Below are positions 9,236 through 18,946 of a stretch of 64,000 nt of DNA, piece by piece (position 1 is the first letter of the stretch; every line of letters starts with the position of its first letter). The position numbers and the translations under genes were made by a program. The stretch is from Alteromonadaceae bacterium (lineage in GTDB: Bacteria > Pseudomonadota > Gammaproteobacteria > Enterobacterales > Alteromonadaceae). The stretch covers positions 94,535-158,534 of the forward strand of contig WKFJ01000006.1 of the NCBI GenBank assembly GCA_014872785.1, written 5' to 3'. The notes below the pieces were generated by a model. The model was given only the letters and a program-made list of their open reading frames with translations, was not told the DNA's origin and searched no databases.

Positions 9236-9427
9236 ATGCCCAAAAAAGCATATCCACTGCGTATCAACGAAGATGTTCTCGCAGCGATGCAGCGCTGGTC
9301 TGACGATGAGCTACGAAGCCTCAACGCGCAAATTGAGTACGTGTTGCGGGATGCTTTGGTGAAAAGTGGTAGAGTGAAATTAGTGCAAAAAGTGATAACT
9401 GAAGTCAAAGAAGACGGCGAAGTGTAA
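9236..9427 (+). CDS. Arc-type ribbon-helix-helix DNA-binding protein
   Basis: 63 aa. The N-terminal strand KKAYPLRINEDVLAAMQRWSDD followed by LRSLNAQIEYVLRDAL is the Arc/MetJ ribbon-helix-helix pattern. A dimer forms the DNA-reading beta ribbon, and the conserved SLNAQIE segment is the second helix. The tail is short and charged. It starts two bases after the SPFH stop, so it is translationally coupled. It may repress its own operon, possibly at the inverted repeats at 8245-8277. No toxin gene is adjacent, so I do not call it an antitoxin. Confidence 0.8.
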   Translation: MPKKAYPLRINEDVLAAMQRWSDDELRSLNAQIEYVLRDALVKSGRVKLVQKVITEVKEDGEV

Positions 9428-9433
9428 GATAAC

Positions 9434-9460
9434 AAAAGGGCTGCTCTCGGCAGCCCTTTT
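9434..9460. terminator. Bidirectional terminator between the RHH gene and oadB
   Basis: A perfect 11-bp stem AAAAGGGCTGC / GCAGCCCTTTT with a 5-base loop lies between the two convergent stops. The A and T runs on either side allow it to work in both directions. Confidence 0.9.
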
Positions 9461-9475
9461 CAATGAATTCACTGG

Positions 9476-10606
9476 TTATCCGACTAAAGCAAGCAAAATA
9501 CCTGCAGCTACTGCTGAACCCAATACACCAGCTACATTTGGTCCCATTGCATGCATTAACAAGAAGTTGTGCGGATTTGCCTCTAAGCCAACTTTGTTCA
9601 CTACACGCGCAGCCATCGGCACAGCAGAGACACCTGCGGCTCCGATAAGCGGGTTAATCTTACCGCCACTTAACTTGCTCATGAGTTTTGCCATTAATAC
9701 ACCAGCTGCTGTGCCGATAGAAAACGCCACAGCACCTAGACCTAAAATGGCGAGGGTTTCACCGGTTAAGAATCCATCTGCAGACAATTTAGAGCCTACA
9801 GCCAGTCCCAAGAAGATAGTGGTGATATTGATAAGCTCGTTTTGCGCCGTTTTGCTTAAACGGTCTACAACTCCCGACTCGCGCATAAGGTTACCCAAAC
9901 AGAACATTCCTACTAGTGGTGTTGCTGTCGGTAAGAACATAGTAGTTAGCGCCATTACTGCCAAAGGAAACAGTATTTTTTCGCGCTTACTGACCGTTCG
10001 CAATTGCTGCATTTCAATCTTTCGCTCTTCCGGTGTAGTAAGGGCTTTCATAATAGGAGGTTGAATAATGGGTACCAGTGCCATATACGAGTATGCGGCT
10101 ACCGCGATGGCGCCTAGCAAGTGATCGGCGAGTTTAGAGGCCAAGAATATCGCCGTCGGCCCATCTGCGCCGCCAATAATTGCGATTGCCGCAGCCTCTT
10201 GCATAGAAAACTCAACACCAGGTACCAAGTTCAGCAATATTGCGCCAAATAATGTCGCGAAGATTCCAAACTGCGCGGCCGCACCAAGTAATAACATTCT
10301 TGGGTTGGCAATCAGTGCGCCAAAGTCGGTTAATGCACCCACTCCCATAAAGATAAGCAGTGGGAACACCGTCGACTCAATACCTACGGTGTAGACGTAA
10401 TAAAGCATGCCACCGGGCTCAGTAAAGCCACCCAACGGTATATTAGTAAGTAAGGCACCGAAGCCAATTGGCACGAGTAGCAATGGCTCAAACTTTTTGA
10501 CAATAGCCAGGTACAATAAACCCAGCCCCACTGCCATCATTGCCAGCTGCCCAAGCTCAAAATTTGCCAGCGCAGTGGTTTGCCAGAGGATTTCTAACTT
10601 TTCCAT
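9476..10606 (-). CDS. oadB: Oxaloacetate decarboxylase, Na+-pumping beta subunit
   Basis: Integral membrane subunit (376 aa, about nine hydrophobic segments) that decarboxylates carboxybiotin and uses the energy to export Na+. Visible family marks are the [16 protein letters not shown] motif, whose Asp is needed for Na+ and proton handling, the [13 protein letters not shown] segment near the N-terminus, and the C-terminal [19 protein letters not shown] and [12 protein letters not shown] segments. It is last in the oadG-oadA-oadB operon and starts 8 bp after the oadA stop. The ATG at 10606 gives the family N-terminus ([16 protein letters not shown]). Confidence 0.95.
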   Translation of the reverse strand: MEKLEILWQTTALANFELGQLAMMAVGLGLLYLAIVKKFEPLLLVPIGFGALLTNIPLGGFTEPGGMLYYVYTVGIESTVFPLLIFMGVGALTDFGALIANPRMLLLGAAAQFGIFATLFGAILLNLVPGVEFSMQEAAAIAIIGGADGPTAIFLASKLADHLLGAIAVAAYSYMALVPIIQPPIMKALTTPEERKIEMQQLRTVSKREKILFPLAVMALTTMFLPTATPLVGMFCLGNLMRESGVVDRLSKTAQNELINITTIFLGLAVGSKLSADGFLTGETLAILGLGAVAFSIGTAAGVLMAKLMSKLSGGKINPLIGAAGVSAVPMAARVVNKVGLEANPHNFLLMHAMGPNVAGVLGSAVAAGILLALVG

Positions 10607-10613
10607 GCGAATA

Positions 10614-12389
10614 TTATCCTAAGCTCAGAAGAGGTTGGCCTGCTTGTACAGCATCCCCTTCTTTAACCAAAACAGATGCCACACTGGCACTTGATGCTGC
10701 GCGAACTTCGGTTTCCATTTTCATCGCTTCCATCAAAATAACCACATCGCCTTCATTGATTTGGTCACCAGGATTGACTAAAACCTTAACTATATTGCCT
10801 GCTAGCGGCGCGTTTAAATCTTGGGTCGCCGCAGGAGCGGCTGGTGCTGGCGCGCTTGCAGCGGGCGCGGCCTGGATATTAGTTAACTGACCGCCCTCGG
10901 CCACTTCAACTTGATACACCTTACCGTCTACGCGGACACTGTAGCTGGCAGCACCTGTAGCTTGAACAGTTGCAGCTGGCGCAGCAGCCGGTTCGGGTTC
11001 TTTGCCTGGTGCAGGTTCAAACGCATCTGGGTTATTGCGATTTTTAAGGAATTTCAAACCTACTTGTGGGAACAAGGCATAGGTAAGTACGTCATCAATC
11101 TGCTCTTGCGCAAGTTCAATATTATCTTCACTCGCTTTAGCCACAAGGTCAGCTTCAAGAGAGTTAAGTTCAGCTTCAATCACATCTGCCGGTCGACAAG
11201 TAATCGCCTCTGCACCATCAAGCACACGAGCTTGCAGTTCAGCATTAACAGGTGCCGGTGTGGCACCATATTCACCCTTTAATACACCCGCAGTTTCTTT
11301 AGTAATCGATTTATAGCGCTCACCTGTAAGTACGTTTAGCACTGACTGAGAACCGACAATTTGCGAAGTGGGTGTAACCAGTGGAATAAAACCCAGATCC
11401 TCACGGACTTTGGGAATTTCCTGTAGTACTTCGTCTAATCTATCCGCCGCGCCCTGCTCTTTTAGTTGGTTTTCCATGTTGGTCAACATGCCGCCTGGCA
11501 CCTGCGCTATCAGTATTCTTGAGTCCACGCCTTTTAGGCTTCCCTCAAACTTCGCATACTTCTTACGCACTTCGCGAAAATAACCGGCAATTTCTTCTAA
11601 TAAGCCTAAGTCTAATCCAGTGTCTCGCTCGGTACCTTCGACAATCGAGACCATTGTTTCAGTCGCACTGTGACCATAAGTCATACTCATTGACGACACT
11701 GCGGTATCAAGCATATCGATACCTGCATCAATCGCTTTTTGATACGTTGCTGTACTCAAACCAGTAGTGGCATGGCACTGCATTGCAATGGGCACTTCAA
11801 CGGTTTCTTTTAATTTTGTGATGAGCTCTTCACACTCATATGGCTTCAAAAGGCCTGCCATATCTTTAATACAAATCGAGTGCACCCCCATGTCTTCAAG
11901 CTCTTTGGCCATATCTAACCAAAGCTGCAAAGTGTGCACAGGGCTTACGGTGTAGGACATAGTCCCTTGTGCATGTGCACCCACGGCAATAGCGGATTTA
12001 ATTGCTGTTTGTAAATTGCGAGTATCGTTCATCGCATCAAAAATACGAAAAACATCGACGCCATTGTGATGTGCACGTTCTACAAATTTTTCTACGACAT
12101 CATCAGCGTAATGTCGGTAACCCAACAAGTTTTGACCGCGCAGAAGCATTTGCTGTTTGGTATTGGGCATCGCTGCTTTTAGCTTGCGAATGCGCTCCCA
12201 TGGATCTTCACCCAAATAACGAATACAAGAATCGAAGGTCGCTCCGCCCCATGATTCCATTGACCAATAACCAACTTTGTCCAACTTTTCTGCAATCGGT
12301 AACATATCCTCAATGCGCATACGCGTAGCGAGTAATGATTGGTGGGCGTCTCTTAGAACCAATTCAGTTATGGCTAAAGGCTTAGACAT
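10614..12389 (-). CDS. oadA: Oxaloacetate decarboxylase alpha subunit
   Basis: 591-aa cytosolic carboxyltransferase that moves CO2 from oxaloacetate to biotin. The N-terminal carboxyltransferase barrel starts with [17 protein letters not shown] (metal-binding Asp in RDAHQS) and includes [10 protein letters not shown] linker region follows, then an Ala/Pro-rich hinge (about 470-525). The C-terminal biotinyl domain has the attachment lysine in EAMKMETE about 35 residues from the end. Length and domain order are normal. The gene lies between oadG (35 bp upstream) and oadB, so the three form an operon for Na+-coupled energy conservation and anaplerotic balance, common in marine bacteria. Confidence 0.96.
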   Translation of the reverse strand: MSKPLAITELVLRDAHQSLLATRMRIEDMLPIAEKLDKVGYWSMESWGGATFDSCIRYLGEDPWERIRKLKAAMPNTKQQMLLRGQNLLGYRHYADDVVEKFVERAHHNGVDVFRIFDAMNDTRNLQTAIKSAIAVGAHAQGTMSYTVSPVHTLQLWLDMAKELEDMGVHSICIKDMAGLLKPYECEELITKLKETVEVPIAMQCHATTGLSTATYQKAIDAGIDMLDTAVSSMSMTYGHSATETMVSIVEGTERDTGLDLGLLEEIAGYFREVRKKYAKFEGSLKGVDSRILIAQVPGGMLTNMENQLKEQGAADRLDEVLQEIPKVREDLGFIPLVTPTSQIVGSQSVLNVLTGERYKSITKETAGVLKGEYGATPAPVNAELQARVLDGAEAITCRPADVIEAELNSLEADLVAKASEDNIELAQEQIDDVLTYALFPQVGLKFLKNRNNPDAFEPAPGKEPEPAAAPAATVQATGAASYSVRVDGKVYQVEVAEGGQLTNIQAAPAASAPAPAAPAATQDLNAPLAGNIVKVLVNPGDQINEGDVVILMEAMKMETEVRAASSASVASVLVKEGDAVQAGQPLLSLG

Positions 12390-12423
12390 GGGTAACTCCT
12401 ATTCCAATATTGGGTGCAAAAAG

Positions 12424-12678
12424 CTATTTGCTGTTTCTGTGCTGGTGTACCGCTGCGGAAATTGCAGCAACGACTTGTGGGGATATTTGTTCGTTGTTCG
12501 CTGGCGCCCTTCTAGCTGGCACCGATGCCGCAGCTTCCTCTCCTGGAAAGCGCTGACAAAACTTCTCAATCAAACCTATGACAAAAATCAGTATTACCAA
12601 AAAAGTAAAAACGACAGACATTCCAACAGCGAGCAAGATCCCCGCGTCTGCCAAAGAAGAAGCAATAGATTCAGACAT
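12424..12678 (-). CDS. oadG: Oxaloacetate decarboxylase gamma subunit
   Basis: Small membrane subunit (84 aa) that holds alpha and beta together and carries Zn2+ near its C-terminus. One helix lies at about residues 13-35 (ILLAVGMSVVFTFLVILIFVIG) and is followed by a hydrophilic tail with Pro/Ala and His (AAVHQHRNSK), as in the family. I start at the ATG at 12678 (MSESIASSL) rather than at 12732, because the family begins just before the helix. First gene of the oad operon. Confidence 0.88.
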   Translation of the reverse strand: MSESIASSLADAGILLAVGMSVVFTFLVILIFVIGLIEKFCQRFPGEEAAASVPARRAPANNEQISPQVVAAISAAVHQHRNSK

Positions 12679-12834
12679 GTGTACCAAAAGGTGATTAAAA
12701 TTGTTTGTGATAAGTATCACGGCCACTGCCAAAAGACAACGAAATGTTGCACACCAAATTGCATAAAGTATTACGTTTTATGCAGTTTTCGTGAATTTTC
12801 ATCCTATTATAATGGGCTGTTCTGACACTTCTTG

Positions 12835-13476
12835 TTATGAAGTTTGCGTTAAAAAGAACACGCCAACACCAACCGTAAAGCAATAAGAACCCCAGAGTGT
12901 ATGCTCAACAATCACCACCAGCGTAGAGCGCGTAGTTATATAGCGATACCCAAATATTCCGCCACCAATCGCCGCCATTCCTACCGCAATCCAGTTGCCA
13001 TACACTAAATGGGCAAAGGCAAAACTCAAGGTGCTGATGCCCCAGCGAGCTTGTTTAGAGGGAATAATGCCTTTGTATCGATGAAAGAAAAACGTGCGAA
13101 AAATGACTTCTTGCGGAATAACCAACACCACGGGATAAATCGCTAATGTAATGAGCCAAAACTGCCATTGCTCAGATGGCAGTGAAAACCAAATATCAGG
13201 CGCAAGCCAGTGAATCAAAAACGCTAACACCACCGCACTGGGAAAAAACAACAGTAAGGTATTTTTGATATGTTTACTGAACCCCTGTGTGTGCCATAAA
13301 CGAAAGCGCTTAAACTTTTTATCTGACAAAAGCAGGTAAAAGCACATAACCCCTAGCACAAACAGCGCAGGCATCAAGAATTCTTGGTTTTCTCTTAACC
13401 AATAGATCGCTAACAAAGGTACCAATAAATACAGCGCCACTAATTCCAACCAACGGTAGGTCACTACAGCACACAC
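12835..13476 (-). CDS. CPBP-family intramembrane glutamic endopeptidase
   Basis: 213 aa with about six membrane helices. The ABI/CPBP signature is present: PQEVIFRTFFFHRY (motif 1, normally EExxxR; here the first Glu is Gln and the second Glu and Arg are kept), AFAHLVYGN (motif 2 His) and EHTLWG (motif 3 His). The family includes Rce1-type proteases and bacterial immunity or processing proteins. The first-Glu change could matter because it is normally the catalytic residue. No clear Shine-Dalgarno precedes the GTG at 13476, and a GTG at 13464 is an alternative. Confidence 0.8.
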   Translation of the reverse strand: MCAVVTYRWLELVALYLLVPLLAIYWLRENQEFLMPALFVLGVMCFYLLLSDKKFKRFRLWHTQGFSKHIKNTLLLFFPSAVVLAFLIHWLAPDIWFSLPSEQWQFWLITLAIYPVVLVIPQEVIFRTFFFHRYKGIIPSKQARWGISTLSFAFAHLVYGNWIAVGMAAIGGGIFGYRYITTRSTLVVIVEHTLWGSYCFTVGVGVFFLTQTS

Positions 13477-13693
13477 TTTTGAACAGAGGTACTTTTTATA
13501 TCGTCCACAACTCCAAATTGTTCAAATGATTAGCGCACTTTTTGTCATTAAATTGCAATATTCTTAAAATTAGCGGTGTGAAATAAAAATGCGGGTAAAA
13601 AAACAATCTGTTACATAGAAAAACATCCATGGTGCAATTTTTTTGCAAAACTATTGTCAGAATGAATCAAGAACGCAATGAAGGACAAGTCTG

Positions 13694-14386
13694 ATGGTAT
13701 CTTCCAACCGCAAAAACAAACAGAACACGTTAATATCGCTTTGGCGTGACAATAAGTCGTTTATATTGTTTCTATTACTTATGTTTGTTTTTAGAAGCGC
13801 GGTGGCCGATTGGAATGACGTGCCTACAGGTTCAATGAAACCCACTATTGTAGAAGGCGATCGAATATATGTGGATAAAATGGCCTATGATATCCGTGTT
13901 CCTTTCACACTAATCTCGCTATACAAAATTGCAGACCCAAAACGTGGTGACATTATTATCTTTGACTCTGAAGCGTCCGATAAACGCCTGGTTAAACGCG
14001 TTATTGGAGTACCCGGCGACAAAGTGTCCATGCTTAATAACCAGCTCTGGGTTAATGGACAACCAGTGAATTATAAATCGACAACGCAATCGGAAGAGCT
14101 TCCATTGGGCTATTCAGAACTAACTGAAGTTCTGCCAGGGCAAACCCACAAAGTTCGTGTTGCTAACTTCCCCACAAAACTTTCAAGTTTTGCACAGGTC
14201 GTTGTTCCAGAAAACAGTTACCTGGCAATGGGTGATAACCGAGACAATAGCGCCGACTCTCGCGTTATTGGCTTTGTGCCAAGACATGAAATTGTAGGTA
14301 AGTCTGAGCATGTTGTAATATCTCTTGATTATGAAAACTATTTTTTGCCTAGAACAGAGCGATTTTTTGCTAAGCTAGACAGCTAA
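13694..14386 (+). CDS. lepB: Signal peptidase I
   Basis: Membrane serine peptidase that removes Sec and Tat signal peptides on the periplasmic side. After one membrane helix (about 22-35) comes box B VPTGSMKPT with the nucleophile S47, box D RLVKRVIGVPGDKV with the general base K101, and box E MGDNRDNSADSR. At 230 aa with one helix it is shorter than E. coli LepB (324 aa, two helices), so it may be an accessory paralog. The following formyltransferase starts 25 bp later on the same strand, so cotranscription is likely. Confidence 0.9.
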   Translation: MVSSNRKNKQNTLISLWRDNKSFILFLLLMFVFRSAVADWNDVPTGSMKPTIVEGDRIYVDKMAYDIRVPFTLISLYKIADPKRGDIIIFDSEASDKRLVKRVIGVPGDKVSMLNNQLWVNGQPVNYKSTTQSEELPLGYSELTEVLPGQTHKVRVANFPTKLSSFAQVVVPENSYLAMGDNRDNSADSRVIGFVPRHEIVGKSEHVVISLDYENYFLPRTERFFAKLDS

Positions 14387-14411
14387 TCAACTGTTATTGC
14401 AACGTCAATCT

Positions 14412-15245
14412 ATGAAAATCCTTATCCTCTGCAACGAGGACATTGCCAGCAATTACGCATTAAACATGTTGCTGCCTAAATTGCAGCAACACCAACTAAC
14501 GATACGCAGTTCATCGCGGGTTGGCGCTAAAGCCAATAACAAACCCGATGCGCTTAAGTGGCTGACGTTTTTAGAACAGGACATGTTTAACCGCATTTTG
14601 TTCCCACGCCTAACGACAGAAAAAAAGAACATTGAAGACAGCAACGCATTACTGAACTTTCAACAATTAGCAGCCAAATACGATGCCAGTTACGAAACCC
14701 TAAACGGCATTAATTCTGAAACCGCTATTGCCAAAGTAAATGAGATAGCGCCGGATGTGATCCTGTCAATTCGCTACGGCGGTATTTTAAAAGACAAAGT
14801 CATTTCTGTCCCAACACACGGTGTATTGAATCTGCACTCAGGTAAGCTACCTGACTACAGAGGGGTAATGGCGACGTTTTGGGCATTGCTCAATGATGAG
14901 AGCCACATTGGCACTACCCTGCATTACATTCAAGATGCCGGTATAGACACTGGCGGCATTATCAGCATGAGTGAGATGTCGGTGAATCACAATCAATCTT
15001 ACCTTTGGCATGTACTGGGGTTATATGAAGAAGGCGTTAATCTAATGGTTAATGCGGTGGAACAAATCGTAAATAAGACAGACAGAGAATTATCAGCGAA
15101 TGTGTTGCTAACTACGACGCCGCAATCCAGTGAGGGCAGTTACTACACCTTTCCCGACGAAGCTGCACTTAATACTTTCACTGAAAAAGGATGGCTGTTG
15201 GCAACGCCGAGCGACATACTGCAGCTCGCAGATAAATTCAGCTAA
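14412..15245 (+). CDS. Formyltransferase-family protein (Fmt-like)
   Basis: 277 aa. The N-terminal Rossmann-type fold starts MKILILCNED. The formyl-transfer signature is clear: LNLHSGKLPDYRGVMATFWAL (catalytic His142 with the LPxxRG loop) and GIDTGGIIS (Asp that binds formyl-tetrahydrofolate). The third catalytic residue Asn is not in the usual HxxxxxxN context, so the chemistry may be changed. It is not Fmt proper, which is longer and carries a C-terminal tRNA-binding domain. Relatives modify amino sugars or other amines. The ATG at 14412 was chosen over an in-frame TTG at 14397. It probably shares a transcript with lepB. Confidence 0.75.
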   Translation: MKILILCNEDIASNYALNMLLPKLQQHQLTIRSSSRVGAKANNKPDALKWLTFLEQDMFNRILFPRLTTEKKNIEDSNALLNFQQLAAKYDASYETLNGINSETAIAKVNEIAPDVILSIRYGGILKDKVISVPTHGVLNLHSGKLPDYRGVMATFWALLNDESHIGTTLHYIQDAGIDTGGIISMSEMSVNHNQSYLWHVLGLYEEGVNLMVNAVEQIVNKTDRELSANVLLTTTPQSSEGSYYTFPDEAALNTFTEKGWLLATPSDILQLADKFS

Positions 15246-15529
15246 CTAAGACAATTCTAGCTAGAACTGAGTTTATTTTAAAATCAGTGAAGTAGGTACA
15301 CAAAATCTAAGGCTCAATCCCATTCCCAATTCAATTTAGCGTCGAGCGAATGGAGCGTTCTAGTTAACCCAGCAAGCGACAATAAATTTACGCAAGCAAC
15401 GCTAGCACTTAACCTTGATTTTTGAAGTCTTCTTTAACAGTCCATAAAAACCATGTGATTGGCATCTACCGCGCATTTGGTCTAATGTTCGTCACTGCAA
15501 AATACAAAAACAAAATAGTGGGATGCTTT

Positions 15530-16723
15530 ATGCCTAAGTGGATTATTGGAATTATTGCCTTTGTTATTGGTATTGCTGTTGTCGTTTATTCCAGTCTCGA
15601 CAATGATATGCGCCGATTGTTAAAAGCGTTACCTACCGATACAAATGTATTGTTCTGGTCAATTGAGCAACGCGATGCGGCGTTTCGCACCATGGACAGA
15701 GTCACCTTTTTAGCAAAGTCGAATCTTATTGAAGCAGGCGATAAGGTGCGGAAATTGCCGATTGGCAAGTCTATTAAGCTCGACATGGACATTGACTTAT
15801 ATATGCAAAACCAGCGCTCCGCAGGCATTGTTATTTTGCACAATGGCCAAGTAAGGTTCGAGCAATACGGGTTAGAGTTTACTGATACAGGTCGCTGGAC
15901 TAGCTTTTCAGTTGCAAAATCCTTTACCTCAACACTGGTTGGCATCGCTATTAAAGATGGCTATATCAAGAGCATTGACGACATGGTGTCGGATTACATT
16001 ACCGATTTAAAAGGGTCGGCCTACGACGATGTCTCTGTCGCGCAACTACTTACGATGACGTCGGGGGTAAAGTGGAACGAAGATTACGAAGACCCAAACA
16101 GCGATGTCGCACTGTTTAATCAACACGTTGCCAATTAAGGTATGGATTCCACTGTCAGTTACATGAGATTGCTGGAACGTCAGGCTGAGCCAGGTAGCAA
16201 ATGGCTTTACAACACTGGTGAGACGAATTTAATTGGCGTGTTGGTTAGTGAAGCCACCGGTAAAACCTTATCACAATACCTGTCTGAAAAAGTCTGGATA
16301 CCGTTTGGTATGCAGCAAGACGCCAGTTGGTTATTGGGTTCAACAGGCCATGAAATCAGTGGATGTTGTGTACAGGCAGCCATTCGCGATTATGCTCGCA
16401 TGGGGCTTTTCATGTTGGAAGGTGGCAATATTGGCGGCGTGTCGGTATTACCTGACGGATGGATAGCCTCTGCCACCACTAAGCAAGCTGATATTAACTC
16501 GCCCGGTAAAGGTTATGGTTATCAATGGTGGACCTATGATGACGGCAGTTTCGCGGCGCGAGGGATTTTTGGTCAAGGAATTTTTATCGACCCAAATCGC
16601 AATCTCGTTATTGCGTCAAATAGCAGCTGGCCAAGAGCTTCCATGGGCGATACCTTGGGCGCCGAGCGCATGGCATTCTATAAAACTGTACAAAATGCGA
16701 TAGATGCTGAGAAGATAAAATAG
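15530..16723 (+). pseudogene. Serine hydrolase (beta-lactamase/class C type), interrupted by an in-frame stop
   Basis: Two ORFs in the same frame together make one beta-lactamase-fold hydrolase. The first (15530-16138) has a membrane anchor (WIIGIIAFVIGIAVVVY) and the nucleophile motif SVAK (S127, K130). The second (from the ATG at 16142) has the YNTG motif (Tyr/Asn pair) and the C-terminal WWTYDDGSFAARG strand. They are separated only by one TAA (16136-16138), which sits inside a normally continuous loop. One substitution from CAA, GAA or AAA explains it. The enzyme needs both halves, so the gene is probably inactive, recently broken, or read through. The start is at 15530 (MPKWIIG); an upstream TTG at 15422 is less likely. 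Confidence 0.8.
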
Positions 16724-16827
16724 TTGCTAAATGACTAACTACCAAAAACAGGCTAATTGGGTGAGACATAGGTTTCGCCCTATTGACCGCTAGGTAACCA
16801 CGGTCTAAATACTTCCCTTCGAAAATA

Positions 16828-17274
16828 CTAGATGCCATATCCTTTGGCGTCTTTTAACAAGAATTTCCCTCTTACAAAAATACCGTTGCCGCGACCTATT
16901 TCTCTGTTTTGCTCATCATAGACAATCGATTCAGCAATAAATTGGCTGCGATTTTTATTCACGACTTTGCCCGCAGCGCACATCCTCCCTTGAGCAATGG
17001 GGCGAGTCAGATATGTGGTAAACGAAGTAGTCAGTACAAATACTTCTTGCTCAAAGGAATTGGCTGCGAAAAAGGCGGCATCATCAAGTAACTTGAAATA
17101 AACAGAACCATGAACCCCACCAGCAGAATGCTGATGTTGCTCGCCAGTTTCTATGGAAATTTCACAAGCACCTTCGGTAATCTTTACTTTGGGAGGATAA
17201 AATTGATTGATGGGCGCGGCTAAATACATATTTTGCAGCGCAGTGTAGTGTTGAGTAGACGAGTAATCGCTCAT
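16828..17274 (-). CDS. PaaI-type hotdog-fold thioesterase
   Basis: 148 aa single hotdog domain. The conserved helix is seen in HSAGGVHGSVYFKLLDDAAFFAANS, where the Asp of LLDDAA acts in acyl-CoA thioester hydrolysis. The following strands TSFTTYLTRPIAQGRMCAAGKVV match the family. Likely a cytosolic acyl-CoA thioesterase of unknown chain preference. Convergent with the broken serine hydrolase. Confidence 0.85.
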   Translation of the reverse strand: MSDYSSTQHYTALQNMYLAAPINQFYPPKVKITEGACEISIETGEQHQHSAGGVHGSVYFKLLDDAAFFAANSFEQEVFVLTTSFTTYLTRPIAQGRMCAAGKVVNKNRSQFIAESIVYDEQNREIGRGNGIFVRGKFLLKDAKGYGI

Positions 17275-17354
17275 GCATCGTTCCCTTGTGGTGCTTCTGA
17301 ATTTCTGAATAGTCTTAGTATTTCACTAGCATAGACCACACGCCTACTTTATTA

Positions 17355-17401
17355 GAGCCTGTTGATCTTTGCGGTATTATTTTGCAAAGATCGACGGGCT
17401 C
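17355..17401. repeat. Short hairpin relative of the MITE-like repeat
   Basis: A 47-bp element whose ends (GAGCCTGTTGATCTTTGC and, reversed, GAGCCCGTCGATCTTTGC) match 16 of 18 bases. They also match the 19-bp ends of the full element at 23662-23782. Only an 11-base loop remains between them, so this is an internally deleted copy. It begins next to a TA dinucleotide. Confidence 0.8.
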
Positions 17402-17428
17402 AAGAATAGTTCGCAGATAAATGCGCTC

Positions 17429-18136
17429 CTAACTGCCTCCGCCGCAACCTCCACCGCCACAACCGCTGCCGCCGTCAGCTCCACCAGAGCCGTCAGAGTC
17501 GCTAGTCCCTGCACTAGCATGACCATCATCACCGCCGATATGGCTAGCACAGTAGGGAATAACAACAACGCTACCATCGGACTTTTGCTTGTCTAACTCA
17601 GGTTTGCAGTCCAGGGAATAGTTGAACCCGTCTTTGATGTCGAGTTTTGCATCCATCGCAAACAAAATTGGCAAACTCATTGGACTGCTTATCGAAATAT
17701 TCTCTCTTGCACATGCCAATCGCCAAACGCGTTTAATGGCGTCTTGTGCTACCGTTTGTGATTGCATGGCTTCAGCTGGCGTGTGATGTATAAAACGTTT
17801 AAATACCGTATCGCAGAAAAGGGCGTATTCTTTGGTATCGAGTATGAATTCGTGCCAGGCAACATCTACCGCCTGAGACGGCATTGACACCATAGTATTT
17901 TTACCTGCGTCATTGATAAGATGGAAGTAGTTGCGCAAACCTTCCAAGACGTGCAGTACGTCTTCATCGCTCAGGTGTGGATAGGTTTGTTTTACTTTTT
18001 TGCTGACAGATTCTGGAAACTGATAAGTGTCAATTAAGTGTGCTCGATGAGCTGTAAGGCGTTTCTTTTGTGCAGCTATCCAAAAAAATAAACCTACAAA
18101 AAATACGAATCCTGATAATAGCAGTACTTTTGCCAT
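17429..18136 (-). CDS. Membrane-anchored glycine-rich-domain-like protein with Cys/Gly tail
   Basis: 235 aa. One N-terminal helix (VLLLSGFVFFVGLFFWIAA) is followed by a soluble helical domain with AVDVAWHEFILDTKEYALFC and FKRFIHHTPAEAM. This is the WHxxILxT..Y..FC..hhHH pattern of the glycine-rich-domain-containing (GRDP-like) family. The C-terminus is extreme: Gly, Ser and Asp repeats ending CGGGGCGGGS with Cys residues spaced by glycines. Such tails occur in other members and may bind metal or form disulfides. No function is established. Possibly an envelope protein; there is no operon partner. Confidence 0.7.
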   Translation of the reverse strand: MAKVLLLSGFVFFVGLFFWIAAQKKRLTAHRAHLIDTYQFPESVSKKVKQTYPHLSDEDVLHVLEGLRNYFHLINDAGKNTMVSMPSQAVDVAWHEFILDTKEYALFCDTVFKRFIHHTPAEAMQSQTVAQDAIKRVWRLACARENISISSPMSLPILFAMDAKLDIKDGFNYSLDCKPELDKQKSDGSVVVIPYCASHIGGDDGHASAGTSDSDGSGGADGGSGCGGGGCGGGS

Positions 18137-18241
18137 AACTTGTCTCCCAAATAAGATCCCTTGTTACTTACTTAAGAGTGTACTGATTACAAAAATTATT
18201 ACATCGATTGTTGAAAAAGGACTTACTGCAAAAAAGTGCAC

Positions 18242-18460
18242 TTAACAATTCGGCAATAACACGCTCGCAAGCTCGTTGCCACAACGATTGACCATCTTAT
18301 TGTATTGCCCCTCAGTGACGAATAATTTGTGCAGTCGCACATCGGTTTGTTGAGTTTCTTTAAGCGCTTGTTTTTGCATAAAACCCACTTTTACCACTTG
18401 TAGCGTGGTAAGGTTTATTTCAACAAAGTAACGCGTGTCTTTATCTCTCGTTTGATTCAT
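18242..18460 (-). CDS. Small protein of unknown function
   Basis: 72 aa, basic and soluble, with a beta strand-rich N-terminal half (DTRYFVEINLTTLQVVKVGF) and a helical C-terminal half ending in a Cys. There is no recognisable domain. The ATG at 18460 has AGGAAAT upstream. It sits in the same orientation as the Gly-rich protein, 105 bp upstream of it. Conservation cannot be judged from one sequence. Confidence 0.5.
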   Translation of the reverse strand: MNQTRDKDTRYFVEINLTTLQVVKVGFMQKQALKETQQTDVRLHKLFVTEGQYNKMVNRCGNELASVLLPNC

Positions 18461-18694
18461 GGTTTTATTTCCTTATCACGTATTATGTCGCCACCTATTT
18501 CGTGAAGCCATATTACCTCCGCTGTACCAATTCAGGCAGTCAAATTCGTCCAAATGGATTTTACAGTGGTTAAAAATTAACTTACACAAATTTGGCGCAT
18601 ACAAAAACTACCTTAATATTAACAAATAGATACTTTTTTTAGCCTAATGTGGCGAGATAATTAGAATATTAGTACATCATGAGGAATATGCCCT

Positions 18695-18904
18695 ATGAAA
18701 ACTATTCGACACCTTTTTGTTTTACTTTTAACAATTATGCTAAGTGGATGTATCGCTTATACGGTTGTGGAAACCGCTGTTGACGCTACCACCACCGTTG
18801 TGGGTGGAGCTGTCGGAGTTGGAGACGCCGTTACACCTGATGTTTTCAGTGATGACGATGATGATGATGACGACAATAATAAAAACAATGACGAGAAAGA
18901 ATAA
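18695..18904 (+). CDS. Small acidic lipoprotein (NF038104-like)
   Basis: 69 aa. A type II signal peptide ends in the lipobox LSGC (Cys19). The mature part begins IAYTVVETAVDATTTVVGGAVGVGDAV, a pattern recalled for a small lipoprotein family of marine gammaproteobacteria, and ends in a run of eight Asp followed by Asn/Lys/Glu. Expected as an outer-membrane lipoprotein. The polyacidic tail could bind divalent cations, but that is inference. AGGA lies upstream of the ATG. Confidence 0.75.
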   Translation: MKTIRHLFVLLLTIMLSGCIAYTVVETAVDATTTVVGGAVGVGDAVTPDVFSDDDDDDDDNNKNNDEKE

Positions 18905-18946
18905 GTACGTCGTTATTTTTTCGATTAGTTATGAGACTCTCAGCGG

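Noticed and set aside
9236..9427. Ribbon-helix-helix protein as an antitoxin
   Set aside because: The adjacent partner is an SPFH membrane protein and no toxin-like ORF is found next to it.
12277..12825. 182-codon plus-strand ORF over oadG
   Set aside because: Antisense shadow of oadA/oadG; the encoded residues show no domain and the real genes are on the minus strand.
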